Assembly (NCBI GenBank): GCA_963575745.1
Contig: CAUYUJ010012570.1
Location: 254,501-318,500, forward strand
Source: Prorocentrum cordatum
Taxonomy: Eukaryota; Sar; Dinophyceae; Prorocentrales; Prorocentraceae
Direction: 5' to 3'
DNA: 64,000 nucleotides
Under the pieces are notes generated by a model, which worked only from the letters and a program-made list of their open reading frames with translations, was not told the DNA's origin and ran no database searches. This document shows, one piece after another, positions 9,481-20,597 of the stretch (the stretch's first letter is position 1; every line of letters starts with the position of its first letter). The position numbers and the translations under genes are program-made.

Positions 9481-10029
9481 TCCTCCTCACCCCGCTCATC
9501 CTGCTTTCCCTCCTGGGTGGAGGAGAGCACAGACCCAGATTGCTCCGAGAGCCTGGCCCGCCACTCGCGACCGCAGCCGCGGTGACCGGCACCGCCCCCT
9601 ATGGAGCCTCGGGAAAGGGGGGGCGGGCCGGAGGGGCGCAAGAGGAGGAGGGAGGACGGGCAGAGGAGCAGAGGGAGGAAGAGACATCTTCTCTTGCTGC
9701 GCCCGCCAGGCCTAATTCGTTTGCGGTTTGCCTGAGTCGGCCTCGCATTAACGCTCGGGGCTGCTGCGTTAAGTCCGCGCAGCGTCAAAGCAAGAAGACA
9801 GAGGAAGGTGGTCAGCCCCCCACCAGCCCACAACCAGCGGCGGTTGCGGGGCAATGGGGCGGGCCGAGAGGGCAGAACGGGGAGGAACGTGGAGGAAAGA
9901 GGAGCGAGACGGCGGGGGGAAGGAGGGAGGGCGCCCCAGGACCAGGAGAGGTGGCCACAGCGGCGGGGGATTCCAGCCGCGACCTCCCAGAGCCACCAGC
10001 AAGAGAGGGCGAGATAGAGCCCCCCCCCC
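9481..10029. other. GC-rich stretch, no gene recognised
   Basis: Open on both strands for more than 150 codons but strongly purine-biased and merging into the GGA tract. The predicted peptides are Gly/Glu/Arg-rich with no motif. Confidence 0.4.
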
Positions 10030-10097
10030 CGAGGAGGCATGGAGGAGGGGGAGGAGGAGGAGGAGGAGGAGGAGGAGGAGGAGGAGGAGGAGGAGGA
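10030..10097. repeat. (GGA)n microsatellite, truncated by gap
   Basis: GGA triplets up to the first N. The sequence after the gap is TCC, the opposite strand of the same repeat. Confidence 0.95.
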
Positions 10098-10197
10098 NNN
10101 NNNNNNNNNNNNNNNNNNNNNNNNNNNNNNNNNNNNNNNNNNNNNNNNNNNNNNNNNNNNNNNNNNNNNNNNNNNNNNNNNNNNNNNNNNNNNNNNN
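10098..10197. other. Assembly gap, exactly 100 N
   Basis: One hundred consecutive N bases, the usual placeholder for a scaffold gap of unknown size. Any reading frame across it is artificial. Confidence 0.98.
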
Positions 10198-10262
10198 CCT
10201 CCTCCTTCTCCTCCTCCTCCTCCTCCTTCTCCCCCCTTTTCCTCAACCTCAACCTCCTCCGC
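10198..10262. repeat. (TCC)n microsatellite, right side of gap
   Basis: TCC and TTC triplets, then CAACCTC-rich sequence. Confidence 0.95.
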
Positions 10263-10269
10263 AAACTCA

Positions 10270-10375
10270 ACCTCCCCAGACCCCCTCGCCTCGTGCAAAC
10301 ATCACGATGGGAGGTTTTTTCGCCATGCCCAGCCTCTGGGGGGGGGGGGGCCTTCCCAGGCCCCGGGGCCACAGC
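10270..10375 (+). repeat. Hairpin repeat R5, copy 1 (degenerate)
   Basis: CCAGACCCCCTC, a decayed inverted repeat around CCTCGTG/CACGATGGGAGG, CGCCATG, a GCCTCTGGGGG block and GGCCCCGGGGCC. The same order appears at 10,815-10,912 with a perfect hairpin. Confidence 0.55.
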
Positions 10376-10565
10376 GCATGAGCGCAAGGGGTGAACATGT
10401 GCACGGAAGCGGATGCTTTCAGCACGCCGCCCATGCCTTGACCGCTTGCTCCCACCTGCGAGCTGCACCTCCCTCTCGGCAGAAGCAGTCAGCAAGTCGC
10501 TCCTGGGAGCCGGCAACGTCCTCGCAATTCTTTGGCAACATGGGCCGCCAAGGCTGTCTCCAGCA

Positions 10566-10806
10566 CTAAGTCGGGCCTGTCCCCCTACAGGGGGAATATT
10601 CCAAAATAGTCAAAAAATAGTCTGGGGACTATCTTTTGAGCATTTTTTTGTCATCTGGGAGTATTTTGTGTTTTTTATTTTTCCTCGAAAATCCCCCCGT
10701 AGGGGACCCGCCCCGCCGCGAACCCGCCGCACAGCAAAGATGCTGACCTCCTCGCCGACCCCGCAACTCACCAGGAGGCGCCCGTCCAGCAGGACGCCCG
10801 ACTTAA
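10566..10806. mobile_element. MITE-A copy 3 with an 88-bp secondary insertion
   Basis: Begins CTAAGTCGGGCCTGTCCCC and ends GCCCGACTTAA, flanked by perfect 8-bp direct repeats CTCCAGCA at 10,558-10,565 and 10,807-10,814. The right inverted repeat is split: it reads to GGAC at 10,704-10,707 and resumes at 10,796 with GCCCGACTTAA. The intervening 10,708-10,795 (88 bp) ends with another GGAC. Confidence 0.88.
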
Positions 10807-10814
10807 CTCCAGCA

Positions 10815-10912
10815 CCAGACCCCCTCCCGTCGTGAAGAACACACGACGGGAGGTGATGCGCCATGATGGTCGGCCTCTGGGGGGAGGCCCTTGCCGGGTC
10901 CCGGGGCCGACC
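10815..10912 (+). repeat. Hairpin repeat R5, copy 2
   Basis: Contains a perfect 12-bp hairpin, CCTCCCGTCGTG (10,823-10,834) with its complement at 10,842-10,853 and a 7-base loop. A second palindromic block GGCCTC...GAGGCC and CCCGGGGCC follow. It starts directly at the right target duplication of MITE-A copy 3. Confidence 0.6.
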
Positions 10913-11460
10913 AACAACGACTCGGGATGAAGAGCCGGCCCGGGGGAAGTGGTCCACACATTCAAGCAGTGGCGAAGCGCCCTGGCTCGCTCATAGCCCT
11001 ACCAAACCATGTTCTAAGAACCTGAACCTTCTGTGGTTTCCACGAAGTGTTCTCAGAACCTTTCTGGCTAGGTCTGTCTTGTTTTCACACATCGGGTTTA
11101 TGCTCTAAGAACACTGTTTACGTTCCTAGACCATTCTGGGGTTCAAAAAGAACAGTTCGTGGTAGGACTAAATGCCGGGGGACGGTTGGTCCCTGCTCAA
11201 CACATCCAGGGCCCACGCACCGCAAGGACCGGAGCGGCCAGACGTCTGGGCTCGGCGTGTGCCCATCACGGGGCCTGGCTTCGCGTCCTGAGCGTGCCTC
11301 CCCCGCCCCGTGGGCTCTCCGCCCGCGCCCCCTGCTCGCCCGCGCTCGCCCCCATGTGCTCAGCTCTCTCACCACTGCAGCCGGGTGCCAGCTCCAACGC
11401 GACGGGTCAGGTCCGAAGCGAAACCGCCAATTTACCAAGTACCAACCACGGGTGTCCTTC
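10913..11460. other. No gene recognised
   Basis: Contains three near-palindromic GTTCTNAGAAC-like motifs (about 10,989, 11,050 and 11,114) and GC-rich unassigned sequence. I see no protein domain. Confidence 0.4.
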
Positions 11461-11464
11461 CCAG

Positions 11465-11875
11465 TCGATCCTCCTCCTCCTCCTCCTCCTCCTCCTTCCT
11501 CTTCTTGATTTCCTCATCGTTCTCCTCCTCCTCCTCCTCCTCCTCCTCCTCCTCCTCCTCTCCTCCTCCTTCCTCCTCCTCTCTCCCCTCTACGCCTCCA
11601 TCTCCTCCTCCTCTCCTCCTTCTCCTATTGCGCCTCCTTCTCCTCCTCATCCTCTCCTCCTTCCTCCTCCTCCTCCTCCTCCTCCTCCTCCTCCTCCCTC
11701 CTCCTCCTCCTCCTCCTCCTCCTCCTCCTCTCTCTCCTTCCCCTCCCCCCCTCCTCCTCTCCTCCTCCTCCTCCTCCTCCCTCCTCCTCCTCCTCCTCCT
11801 TTCCTTTCCTCCTCCTCCTCCTCCTCCTCCTCCTTTCCTTTCCTCCTCCTCCTCTTCTCTCTCCTTCTCCTCTCT
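11465..11875. repeat. Long (TCC)n microsatellite
   Basis: About 410 bases of TCC triplets with short interruptions. Frames of 230-300 codons on both strands run through it and are Ser/Leu/Pro or Arg/Glu/Gly homopolymers, not genes. Confidence 0.95.
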
Positions 11876-12204
11876 CCACTGGTGCAGGTCCGTGTTTTTG
11901 TGCGGGGGGGGCCTGAGACGCATGCTCGCCAGCCAGCCGCGGGGCGAGGAGCTCCTCCAAGGGGAGCTTGCAGGAGGAGTGCAGCGCAGCGGGCGCAGAT
12001 TTCGGCCTCGTGGTTCCGCTCGGCAGGAGGAGGCGCGCCTTCGTCCTTTGGGACTGCGCCCCGCCGCCAGCACGGGCTGCTTTAGAGAAGAGCTGCGGAT
12101 AGCGGCACGTGTGCCCCACGACCTCGGTAGCAAATGATGGGAGCCTGGTATGCCCTCTCAATTCTGTCTTTCGCGTCGATTAGCGAATGGGAGTGGATGC
12201 GATC

Positions 12205-12335
12205 ACGCTGATGTAGCGTCGGTTAGCGTGAATTTGTCGATCTAGCGTCGATCAGCGTGGATTCGCAAGAGCCGGCAATGTGGTATGAGAGGCTTCCATG
12301 AGTTGCCACCGAGCACGACGGGCGTCCCGAACCAG
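12205..12335 (+). repeat. Dispersed repeat R3, copy 1
   Basis: GTAGCGTCG, GATCAGCGTGGATTCGC, AGAGCCGGCA, GTGGTATGA, TGAGTTGCCAC. The same landmarks appear in the same order at 31,728-31,862. Confidence 0.6.
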
Positions 12336-13714
12336 ATCACAGTATGGGAAGGGGCGATCGTCGCCCCGTGGTGGGAGAGGGGGCCGCCTCTCAGATGTTG
12401 ACATGCCTCTTGCCAATGAGCAAGACTGGCATCCAGCTCTGTGCTCACCATCTCCCACCATCGCGCCTCCGCCGTTGCGCAGCGCTCGTGCTTCCAACGC
12501 CAAGCCTGTCCAGCCTCGTCCCTTTCGTGCCTCCCTGCGCCTTACAGGTTGCAGCGCACACGATGAGCCGCAAAGGGCAATCGTCGCCTTGGTCTGCTGT
12601 TAAGCGAGGAGGCCGCCGTCCAGACAGAAGCGTGTTTGTTCTGCAATGCAACAAGTCTGGCGCTCGGCCTCTTGTTCTGGGGCCGCTCATATCTCGTCTC
12701 CCTCCCCTCTTTGGCGTCCTCATCCTCTGCCTCGTCCCGCCTCCCCCGCATCCGCCCCCTTCTCGTCCTCGTCCACCCTGGGGCACGTGACATTGGCATT
12801 TGAGCTGGAGGGGCCATATGCCGCGCGCTCGATTCTTCCGAGTCGCCGTCCCAAGGATTTCTCGACCCCTGCTTGGGGCGTTTTTGTTCATGCCGGGTCG
12901 CGTCTTGCCTGTCCTGAGGGACCTAGCTGTCCCCAGTAGGGTTGATATACCGAAACATGTGGCAAGGAGATTGGCTTCTGGCCGCCATGGGTCTAGGTCG
13001 CTGGACGCTGGACCACTCCTGGAACATGCCCCGACCAAAATCTCAAGGGGAGTGCAGTCGTGTGTTGATGAGATGTGTCTGGGAGCTCAACGCAGCCCCG
13101 TGTCCGATTCTCCCCGGCCTCTCCTTTCCCCGTCGTCCGCATCCTCGCTTGGTCTCGGTTGATCAGTGGCTCTCTCAGACGTGGTCCTGTCCACCCCGGC
13201 CCGTGGCAGGCATGTCATTGGGGTTCGGAGCTTTGGCTTAGCGTGCCGCCCTGGCGGTTCTGGCCCACCACGCTTCGGAGCCACACGTGGACCACTTCCC
13301 GATGACCCATTCGCCCACGCTCCGAGCTGTTCGATCGACGCCTCCCGCCCTGCGGAGCGGAGCGACACGCCATCCGCGCGCAGGGCACAGCGTGTCGCCG
13401 CGGCCGCCCCGCCGCGACGCGCTCAGCAACAGTTCCACACCGTACAGCCAAGACGCTGCAATAAGGAACAGTTTGGATTCGGAAGGGGCTCGATGTTCCT
13501 TACGTCCTTCCGTGGGTTGTTCCTCCAGCCCTCCTCGTGCACCCAGGCTTTTGTTGACGCCACAGAAGGGGCTTCGTGCCTTAACTAGCGTTCCTTATTT
13601 CAGCGGCCCGACCGTACACTCTTCCTCGTTCCGACGCTGCGTGGGCAGTTTAACCGACAATTTCCCCAGTGGTACCCTCGCCGCTCGGAGGTACCATGGT
13701 CGCTCTCTCCTGCC
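12336..13714. other. No gene recognised
   Basis: About 1.4 kb of GC-rich sequence without tandem repeats. Several frames of 100-200 codons overlap on both strands; none has a recognisable motif. Exons could be hidden here. Confidence 0.4.
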
Positions 13715-14052
13715 GCCTCCCTCCTCCCTCCTCCTCTCCTCACTCCTCTCCTCCCTCCCTCCTCCCTCCTCCCTCGTTTCTCCCTCCTCCCCCCCCCCTC
13801 CCTCCTCCCTCCTCCCTCCTCTCCTCCCTCCCTCCTCCTCCTCCTCCTCCTCCTCCTCCTCCTCCCTCCCCTCCCTCCTCCCTCCTCCTCCCCCCGTCCT
13901 CCCCCCCCCCTCCTCGTCCCTCCCCTCCTCTCCTCCCTCCTACTCCTCCTCCTCCTCCTCCTCCTCCTCCTCCTCCTCCTCCTCCTCCTCCTCCCTCCCT
14001 CCTCCCTCCTCCCTCCCTCCTCTCCTCCCTCCTCCTCCTCCCTCTCCTCCTT
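13715..14052. repeat. (CTCCCT)n / (TCC)n tract
   Basis: CTCCCT hexamers passing into TCC triplets and back over about 340 bases. It keeps frames open on both strands. Confidence 0.95.
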
Positions 14053-14183
14053 CTTCGGGAAAGATCGCTAGTTCGAGGGAAGGCGCCGATCTCGGCCAGG
14101 TCTGGGGCCCAGGGGCGGCCCCAGGCCCTCGTGTGCCCGCTCGCGCCCATACGCGAGCAGTGCCGTCTGTCATTCGAGTCCCT

Positions 14184-14312
14184 TGGCATCGCTCGGACGT
14201 GTGCATTGTTCCCTCGGCCAGGACCATCGAGAAGCCTCCTCGCTCATTTGGCACACAAGAGCCGCGCACGAAACCGCAAAACGCACAGGGAACGGACGTC
14301 CGAGCGATGCCC
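14184..14312. mobile_element. MITE-B copy 2
   Basis: Perfect 16-bp terminal inverted repeat: GGCATCGCTCGGACGT at 14,185-14,200 and ACGTCCGAGCGATGCC at 14,296-14,311. A further imperfect GTTCCCT/AGGGAAC pair lies just inside. The interior matches 8,781-8,900. No clear target duplication was found. Confidence 0.65.
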
Positions 14313-14332
14313 AGTTCCTCCCTTCCCCAGTG

Positions 14333-14910
14333 GTGATGATGAGGGTGATGATGAGGGTGAGGATGCGGATGCGGATGCGGATGAGGATGCTGATGATGTT
14401 GATGTTGATGATGATCATCGTTATCAAGGTGATAATGATGATGCTGATGATGATGATGCTGATGATGTTGAGGCTGATGATGATGATGGTGATGACGATG
14501 ATGCTGATGTTGATGATGATGCTGGTGGTCATGCTGCTAATTAGGATGAGGATGATGATGCTGAGGAGGATGATGATGACGGTGGTGGTGGTGATGATGG
14601 TGATGGTGGTAATGATGATGATGTGGATGTTGATGCGGATGCTGCTGCTGGTGATGATGATGGTGGTCATGATGGTGAGGATGAGGATGGTGATGAGGAT
14701 GCTGCTGCTGATGATGAGGATGAGGAGGAGGAGGAGGAGGGGGACGAGGACGATAATCATGATGAGGTGGTGATGATGACGAGGCGGAGGGTGAGGATGA
14801 GGATGATGGTGAGGAGGATGATAGTGACGGTGGCGATGATGCTGATGATGAGGAGGATAATGATGATGAGTGTGGTGGTGTTTGTGAGGATAACGATGAT
14901 ATGTCAGGCT
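14333..14910. repeat. (GAT)n-derived tract
   Basis: About 570 bases built from GAT with GGT, GCT, GAG and GCG variants. Reads as Asp-, Met- or stop-poor frames depending on phase. Followed by ATC-type repeats in the opposite sense. Confidence 0.92.
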
Positions 14911-14939
14911 GCGCAGATACACGCGCAGCAACACAGCAC

Positions 14940-15176
14940 CAGAACTCATCATAATCAGCATTACCAGCGTCATCCTCATCTCCTCCGGCATCCCATCATC
15001 AGATCATAATCAGCATCTCCATCATCATCGTCATCATCATGATCAGGAACATGATCATCACCATCACCACCATCACTGGGATGCAACTCCTGGGAGGTTT
15101 AATTTTGTATCGGCGCGGGTATTTCCGCGGTCGGATACCAGTTTAATCTGGTTCAATCTGGCGTGCTCTGGCTCAG

Positions 15177-15225
<49 letters not shown>

Positions 15226-15240
15226 CTATCATCATCACAC
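14940..15240. repeat. (ATC)n tracts, opposite sense to the upstream GAT tract
   Basis: CATCATC/ATCACC triplets at about 14,940-15,080 and a clean ATC run at 15,178-15,240. With the GAT tract before it the pair is an inverted arrangement of one microsatellite. Confidence 0.85.
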
Positions 15241-15544
15241 TCACCGAACGCGTTCCACTGGTCGCAAAGTGCCTACTCGCAAACGTCCGAAACACACACA
15301 TGCCTGCTTCGATGTAATCCATCGGAGACCCTCCGCCGCGGAGCCAGGCCATTTGCGAGAAGCTAGTTTGCGAATCGTGGAACGCGCTCCGACCCCCGCC
15401 AGGCGCCGACCCTCTTCGCCGGCGCGGGGCAGACGCTGTCCTCTGGCGCCACGCCGCGCGCGGCAGGCGGCGGCAGCGGGGCACGGGCCCTCGCGGAATC
15501 CAGGCTGTCATTATTTCTCCACGAAGTAGTTGTGTAAAGGTATT
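15241..15544. other. No feature recognised
   Basis: About 300 bases, GC-rich in the second half, open on both strands, with no motif. Confidence 0.4.
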
Positions 15545-15810
15545 AGATACACACATGCACAACTATCTTTGTTCTATGTATTGCATGTGCTTGTGTATAA
15601 CTTTAGGATGATGCGGTACATACATGTATGTATATATACACAGATATGAGCCTATGTGCCTGTATGTATGTCTGTCTGTCTTCTAGGTGTGCATGCATGC
15701 TATATGTAGGGAGACAGGTAGAGTTGTAGGTAGGTCGATAGATAGGTAATTATGTATGTATGTATGTACCTATGTATGTGTGTATGTACGTTCATCTACA
15801 TATGCATAGT
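15545..15810. repeat. TATG/GTAT-rich low-complexity region
   Basis: Degenerate tetranucleotide (ATGT)n mixed with TCTG and AGGT words. AT-rich, in contrast to its surroundings. Confidence 0.8.
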
Positions 15811-16194
15811 ATTTCCGTGTGATATTACAGATTGCCGGGACAACGTCGCACGGGGATGGGCATCGACCGCCAATCGCCCACCGATCGCCCATGGGGCCCC
15901 GACAGCCCACCCCGCCCAGGAGCGAGCGTGTTCGTTAGCGGGGGCCTGTCGCGGATCCACCGGCGATCTATCGCCGACTCTGGTCAGGAGGGGAAAAAAC
16001 ACAGACACAATTTTATTCGTCGATTCCCGAGGAAATATGGGAAAATAGGGGAAGTGTGGGGGGGGAGACAGAAACCTCGAAAATATGGGAAATGTGGGGA
16101 GTCCTTTTCTTTGTGTGTATTTATTTGTGTGTCCTGGGACCGACCCCTTCATCTGGGTCGGCCGGTCCCCCCCTTCGTGTTCCTCCTCGCTGGC

Positions 16195-16760
16195 GGAAGC
16201 CAGACGTCGGCCCCTTCCGCCACCGTGCTCGACATCGGGCCAGTCCGCCACCGTGCCTGGGCGTCGGTCAGGGGCCCGTTGGATGCCCGTGGGGATCTCT
16301 CGGGAGGCCTCTCGGGAGCCTTCTTCGGGGCGGTCTTGGGGTGTCTCGGGGGCCTCTCGGGGGCCTCTTCGGGAGCTTATTGGGTATGAGTTGGGCCTCT
16401 TGGGGGCCTCCTGGAGCTTGTCACCTGGGGGTCCTCTGGAGGTCTCGGAGGTCAGCTTGGGACAGAGGGCTCGGAATGTCGGTTCGTGTTGCCCCTTTGA
16501 GCCGTCTTGGGGGCTCTTGGGCTGTCTTGGGGCTCTTTTGGGCTGTCTGGGAGCCCTCTTGGGGGCCTCGTGGGCCGTCTTGGGGCGAACTTTGGAACCC
16601 CATCGGGCCGTCTCGAAGCGTGAAATGCCCAAGGAGGCGAGATCGCTAGAATCGTTCACAATCCAAGGCGACATCAATGAGTTTGGCCTCTCGGGCCCTC
16701 TTTGGGGGCCTCTTGAAGCCCTTTTGGGGCCCTCTTGGGCCACCATGTGGTATGCAGGAC
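16195..16760 (+). repeat. Dispersed repeat R6, copy 1 (G-rich minisatellite core)
   Basis: Opens with CCGCCACCGTGC and a GGATGCCCGTGGGGATCTC block, continues as CTCTTGGGGGCCT-type units of about 12-15 bp, and includes a GGAATGTCGGTTCGTG block. Landmarks recur at 18,520-19,085 and 30,520-31,235. Long frames here are Gly/Leu/Trp-rich translations of the minisatellite. Confidence 0.65.
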
Positions 16761-17267
16761 CCGCCTCAAACACATTGTGCTGCACACAGCCTCAAGCCCT
16801 GAATGCTGGAAAAGCATGTGCTTCACAACGCTCATGGTTTGTATATTTGAGTTGTTTCCAGCTCTCCCAGCTCAGTGGTTTTGGGGGGGAGGGTGAGCAG
16901 TGTCATTTGGGGACGAGTACTGCTACTCTTGCTCCTCATGCCGCCTCCTCCTCGTGGAACTGGGTCCTTGTCATCCTCCTTCGCCCGCTCCTCCCCACTC
17001 CGTCCTGCTGTGGCTGTCAGGAGATTGCCTCGCTGTGTTCGGGCAGTGCTCCATGTCCAGAAGGGCACAGGTGCTCAGGTGTCGCCGCGTCGTTCCGTAT
17101 GGCCGAACCAGGTGTGCCCAGGCTGTCAGCACTGCGTCCCAGAGAACTGTAAAGAGCCGGTGCACCTTCAATGTGCACTATGTGTGATACAATCTATGTG
17201 TGGAGCAAGCTACACGTTGCACTGCAAATGGGAAGGCACGTTACGATGATGATTACGACATCTTTGG
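16761..17267. other. No gene recognised
   Basis: About 500 bases of mixed composition between the G-rich repeat and the GAT tract. No motif seen in any frame. Confidence 0.4.
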
Positions 17268-17303
17268 TGACACCAATGGTGATGATGATGCTGATGCTGA
17301 TGC

Positions 17304-17335
<32 letters not shown>

Positions 17336-17346
17336 GTGGTGATGCT

Positions 17347-17380
<34 letters not shown>

Positions 17381-17524
17381 ATGGCGACAGTGACGAGGAA
17401 AATTCCACACGACGACGTCTACGATGATGATGGTGATGATGATGATGATGATGATGATGATGGTGTCGCTGGTGATGGTGACGACGACAGAGACCTTGAT
17501 GAAGATGATGGGGATGACAATGAC

Positions 17525-17556
<32 letters not shown>

Positions 17557-17557
17557 C

Positions 17558-17594
<37 letters not shown>

Positions 17595-17728
17595 GTGTTG
17601 ATGCTGCTGATGCTGGTGATGATGATGAGTATGCTTGTGAGGATGATGCTGATGATGCTGGTAATGCTGGTGATGCTGCTGATGATGATGGCGATGCGAT
17701 GGTGATGACGGCGGTGGTGATGGTGATG
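17268..17728. repeat. (GAT)n microsatellite, about 460 bp
   Basis: GAT triplets with GCT and GGT variants and a short non-repeat island at about 17,385-17,425. The opposite strand reads as long His or Ser runs. Simple repeat. Confidence 0.95.
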
Positions 17729-18519
17729 ATTCGGAAGTGTGCGCGCAGAACACTTGAACACCACACACTGCGTTTCAGTAACGTTGAGCACGCCGATGTC
17801 GACATCTTTGGAGCACTTGGCTCTGTAACGATTTTGACATGTGCGCGGGGACGCGCAAGTGTGGACATCGTTGTATTTACAAGCAAGACTTTTAAAATCA
17901 GGGCGACTTGGGGTTCCGAAGGGGCTCGGGTGTCCGGCTGGTCATCACATCTGCAGGCTCGCAAGTATTATTCCTAACGCCACACCAAGGCCCCAGCAAC
18001 ACCCGAGAGACAAATCAAGGCTTCTGCGCCCAGCCCCGTCCGCATCAGCGGTCGCGCGGTCCAAACGCCCCCCCTAAAGTTCTAAACGGGCGATCCGTTC
18101 CCTTAATCCGGATGTGATTGCTGAGAGTGGAAGGAGCCTGGTTTGAGCGATTTTGCCTGGGACGTTCTCAACATCTGCCTGGCTTGGCCTCGCGCCCCGC
18201 CTGAGACGTCCCCAGAATTGGCCTGGTTGGGCCACTGGTTTGGGCCCGGTCTCGCCTGCTGAACGGCTGATTAACACACGTCGTGGTGGGCGGGCGTGCG
18301 CAAACCGCAGTGATGGCATGGGGACATGAATGCCAATTTTGGTCCACAGGTGATACGACTGCGCTGTAGCATGGCGGGCGGCATGGGCATGGACATTCCC
18401 AGCACGCTGTGGGTCGGCATGGGCGGGTGTGGTGGCGTTAGGAGAAAACCTTTCCGAGGTCGGTTGAGCTTTCCGTGGCCAAGTCTCGCAGTGGCCAGCA
18501 AAATCTTCCGTTCCGTATT
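17729..18519. other. No gene recognised
   Basis: Mixed composition, no tandem structure. Short frames on both strands match nothing I know. Confidence 0.4.
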
Positions 18520-19085
18520 TAAAGGCCTTCGGCTCATCCCGCCACAGTGCCTGGGTTGTGGGTCATAGGTCTCTGGCATGTTCGTCGGGATGTCGCGTGT
18601 GCCCCTTAGGGGGCCTCTTCGGCCCTCTTGGGGGCTGTTTTGGAGCCTTTTGCTGCGGCTTTGGGGCTTTTTGGGGCTCTCTTGGGCCTCTTTGGGGCCT
18701 CTTGGGGCCTTCTGGGGGCCTCCTGGGGGCCTCCTGGGCGGGCGGAATGCTAGGGTTTTCAGTTCATATGTCCTTTCCTGGGCCCTTCCTGGGGCTGCCT
18801 TTGGTCTCGTTTAGGCCAGCTCGGGCACCTCTAAGGCCGTCTTGGACCACTCTTGGGCCGTCTGGGGGCCCTCGTGGGGTGGGACTCTTGGGCGGGCTGT
18901 CTTGGGGCAATATTTAGGCGCCTCGAAGGCTTTAGACCGTCTTGGGGCTATCTGGGGCGTCTTGGACCGATCGTGCGGCGAATCGGGGCCCTCTTGGACT
19001 GCCTGGCCCTCTCGGAATGCCAAGGACTTGAGGATACTCCAACCCGTGCCTCGGGGCAAGATGGCGGGCAGTCTTGCGGACATAT
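18520..19085 (+). repeat. Dispersed repeat R6, copy 2
   Basis: Starts with GGCCTTCGGCTCATCCCGCC, continues through CTTGGGGCCTCTTGGGG units and ends with a GACTTGAGGATACTCCA block, which also ends the copy at 30,520-31,235 as GACTTGAGGACACTCCA. Confidence 0.65.
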
Positions 19086-19099
19086 CAGTTACGTTTGTT

Positions 19100-19315
19100 G
19101 GCATGAACCGCGAAGTACACTCGGCGGCACACTCGCGCGGTGCACTCGGGCGGTTCGGTCGGTCTGTCGGTACACTCGGGCGGCGCAGTCGAGTGGTACA
19201 CTCTTGCGGCACATTCAGATGATTCCCTCGGGTTGTATACTCCCGCGGTGAAGGCGGGTGGTCAACTCACCGAAGTGAAGTCGGACGGTCAACTCAAACA
19301 AAGTCGGGTGATGTT
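19100..19315. repeat. TACACTCGGGCGG-type degenerate minisatellite
   Basis: Loose units of CACTCGGGCGG or GTCAACTCA spaced 20-30 bases apart. No coding signal. Confidence 0.5.
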
Positions 19316-20055
19316 GCGCGTGATCTGGATTATCTTGTCGCTCTCAACCGCATCTTTCTCATCGCCATTCCCTTTGCCAGCGTCGCTTTCATCCGTCCTC
19401 CTTGGCATCATTCGCAGTGCCACCGTCCGTAAAGGCACGGGGTCAGTGCTCTTTGACTTGGAGTGTTAGTCAGGCTGACTTCCCGCACGAGCTAGGTGCC
19501 AAGCCTACCTGTCGAATGATCGTCTCAGACTTTTCCGGTATTGCCCACCAAGCGGAGCGTATTGGCATTGTGGCCTGCGCCGCTCTGGTGCTGGGGCGCT
19601 TGGCTTGGCAGTTGTGGGCCGGGGTGGGGCCTCGCGATCTTGCTTTCGTAATTACTATGCTCGATTGCTCGCGTTATCTACAGTTCACTGATCTGTCGTT
19701 TTGGGTGGAAATGCAAGTCAGCACGATGTTCACAAGCGCAAGCAACCCATGAGGCTTGCCATGCCACCGAGAAGCTACCAGCTATTGTGTGCCGACGCCT
19801 TCGGGATCACTTTTCCGATCTTCTTCCCCGCAGATGACCGCCCGCATGCCGTTCGCAGGCGCTTGCGTTAAGCTTTTTTTTCTGGGGTGGTCGCTGTATT
19901 AGTCAATGTGTTTCTTAGGTTGCCGACCTCATCGCGATTCGTGTGTGGTTCCCCTTTGTGTCAATCTCACGTGCGACTGCGCTGTCACCGCTGTTGCAGT
20001 TTGCCCCGGTGGGGGGGGGGGGTCGACGGGTGGCGTCCGACCGTTTGCGTGAGGA
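19316..20055. other. No gene recognised
   Basis: Mixed-composition sequence. One plus-strand frame at 19,402-19,752 (116 codons) is protein-like in composition but matches no family I know. Confidence 0.35.
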
Positions 20056-20059
20056 GGTG

Positions 20060-20300
20060 GCGCTGAGGAGGAGGAGGAGGAGGAGGAGGAGGGAGGAGGA
20101 GGAGGAGGGAGGAGGAGAGAGGGAGGAGAGGAGGGAGAGGAGGAGGAGGAGGAGTCGAGGAGAGAGGAGGAGGAGGGGAGGAGGAGAGGAGGAGGAGGAG
20201 GAGGAGGAGAGAGGAGGATGGAGGAGGAGGAGGGAGGAGGAGGAGGAGGAGGAGGAGGAGCAGGAGGAGGAGGAGGAGGAGGAGGAGTCGAGGAGGATTG
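20060..20300. repeat. (AGG)n purine tract
   Basis: About 240 bases of AGG/GAG triplets with GAGAGG interruptions. Confidence 0.95.
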
Positions 20301-20597
20301 TCACGGCTGTCGTTTAAGGCACGGGTAATGTTTTACCGCTTCGTGCCCTAACAATGGTGGCACGCCATGTCTGGATGCAACACTTGTGAAGATGCGGCTA
20401 CTACCACGCCTATGCTGTGCAACACTCGCGCCAATGCCCTCCACTGCGCGGCCTATGACCGCCCATGGCCTACACGCGGGCCCTTTGCACGGTGGCTGGT
20501 AAGCCCCCCACCCCCATGCCTGACACTGCCACCTATCCGTTCCACTTCGATCTCTCCCCCTCACCTCCGATTTACATGGGGCATCCTCCAATGCGCG

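Noticed and set aside
9426-10569. Frames spanning the N gap
   Set aside because: They cross 100 unknown bases and two microsatellites; continuity is artificial.
11159-12161. Frames of 230-308 codons on both strands at the long TCC tract
   Set aside because: Homopolymer translations of a microsatellite (Ser, Leu, Pro, Arg, Glu, Gly).
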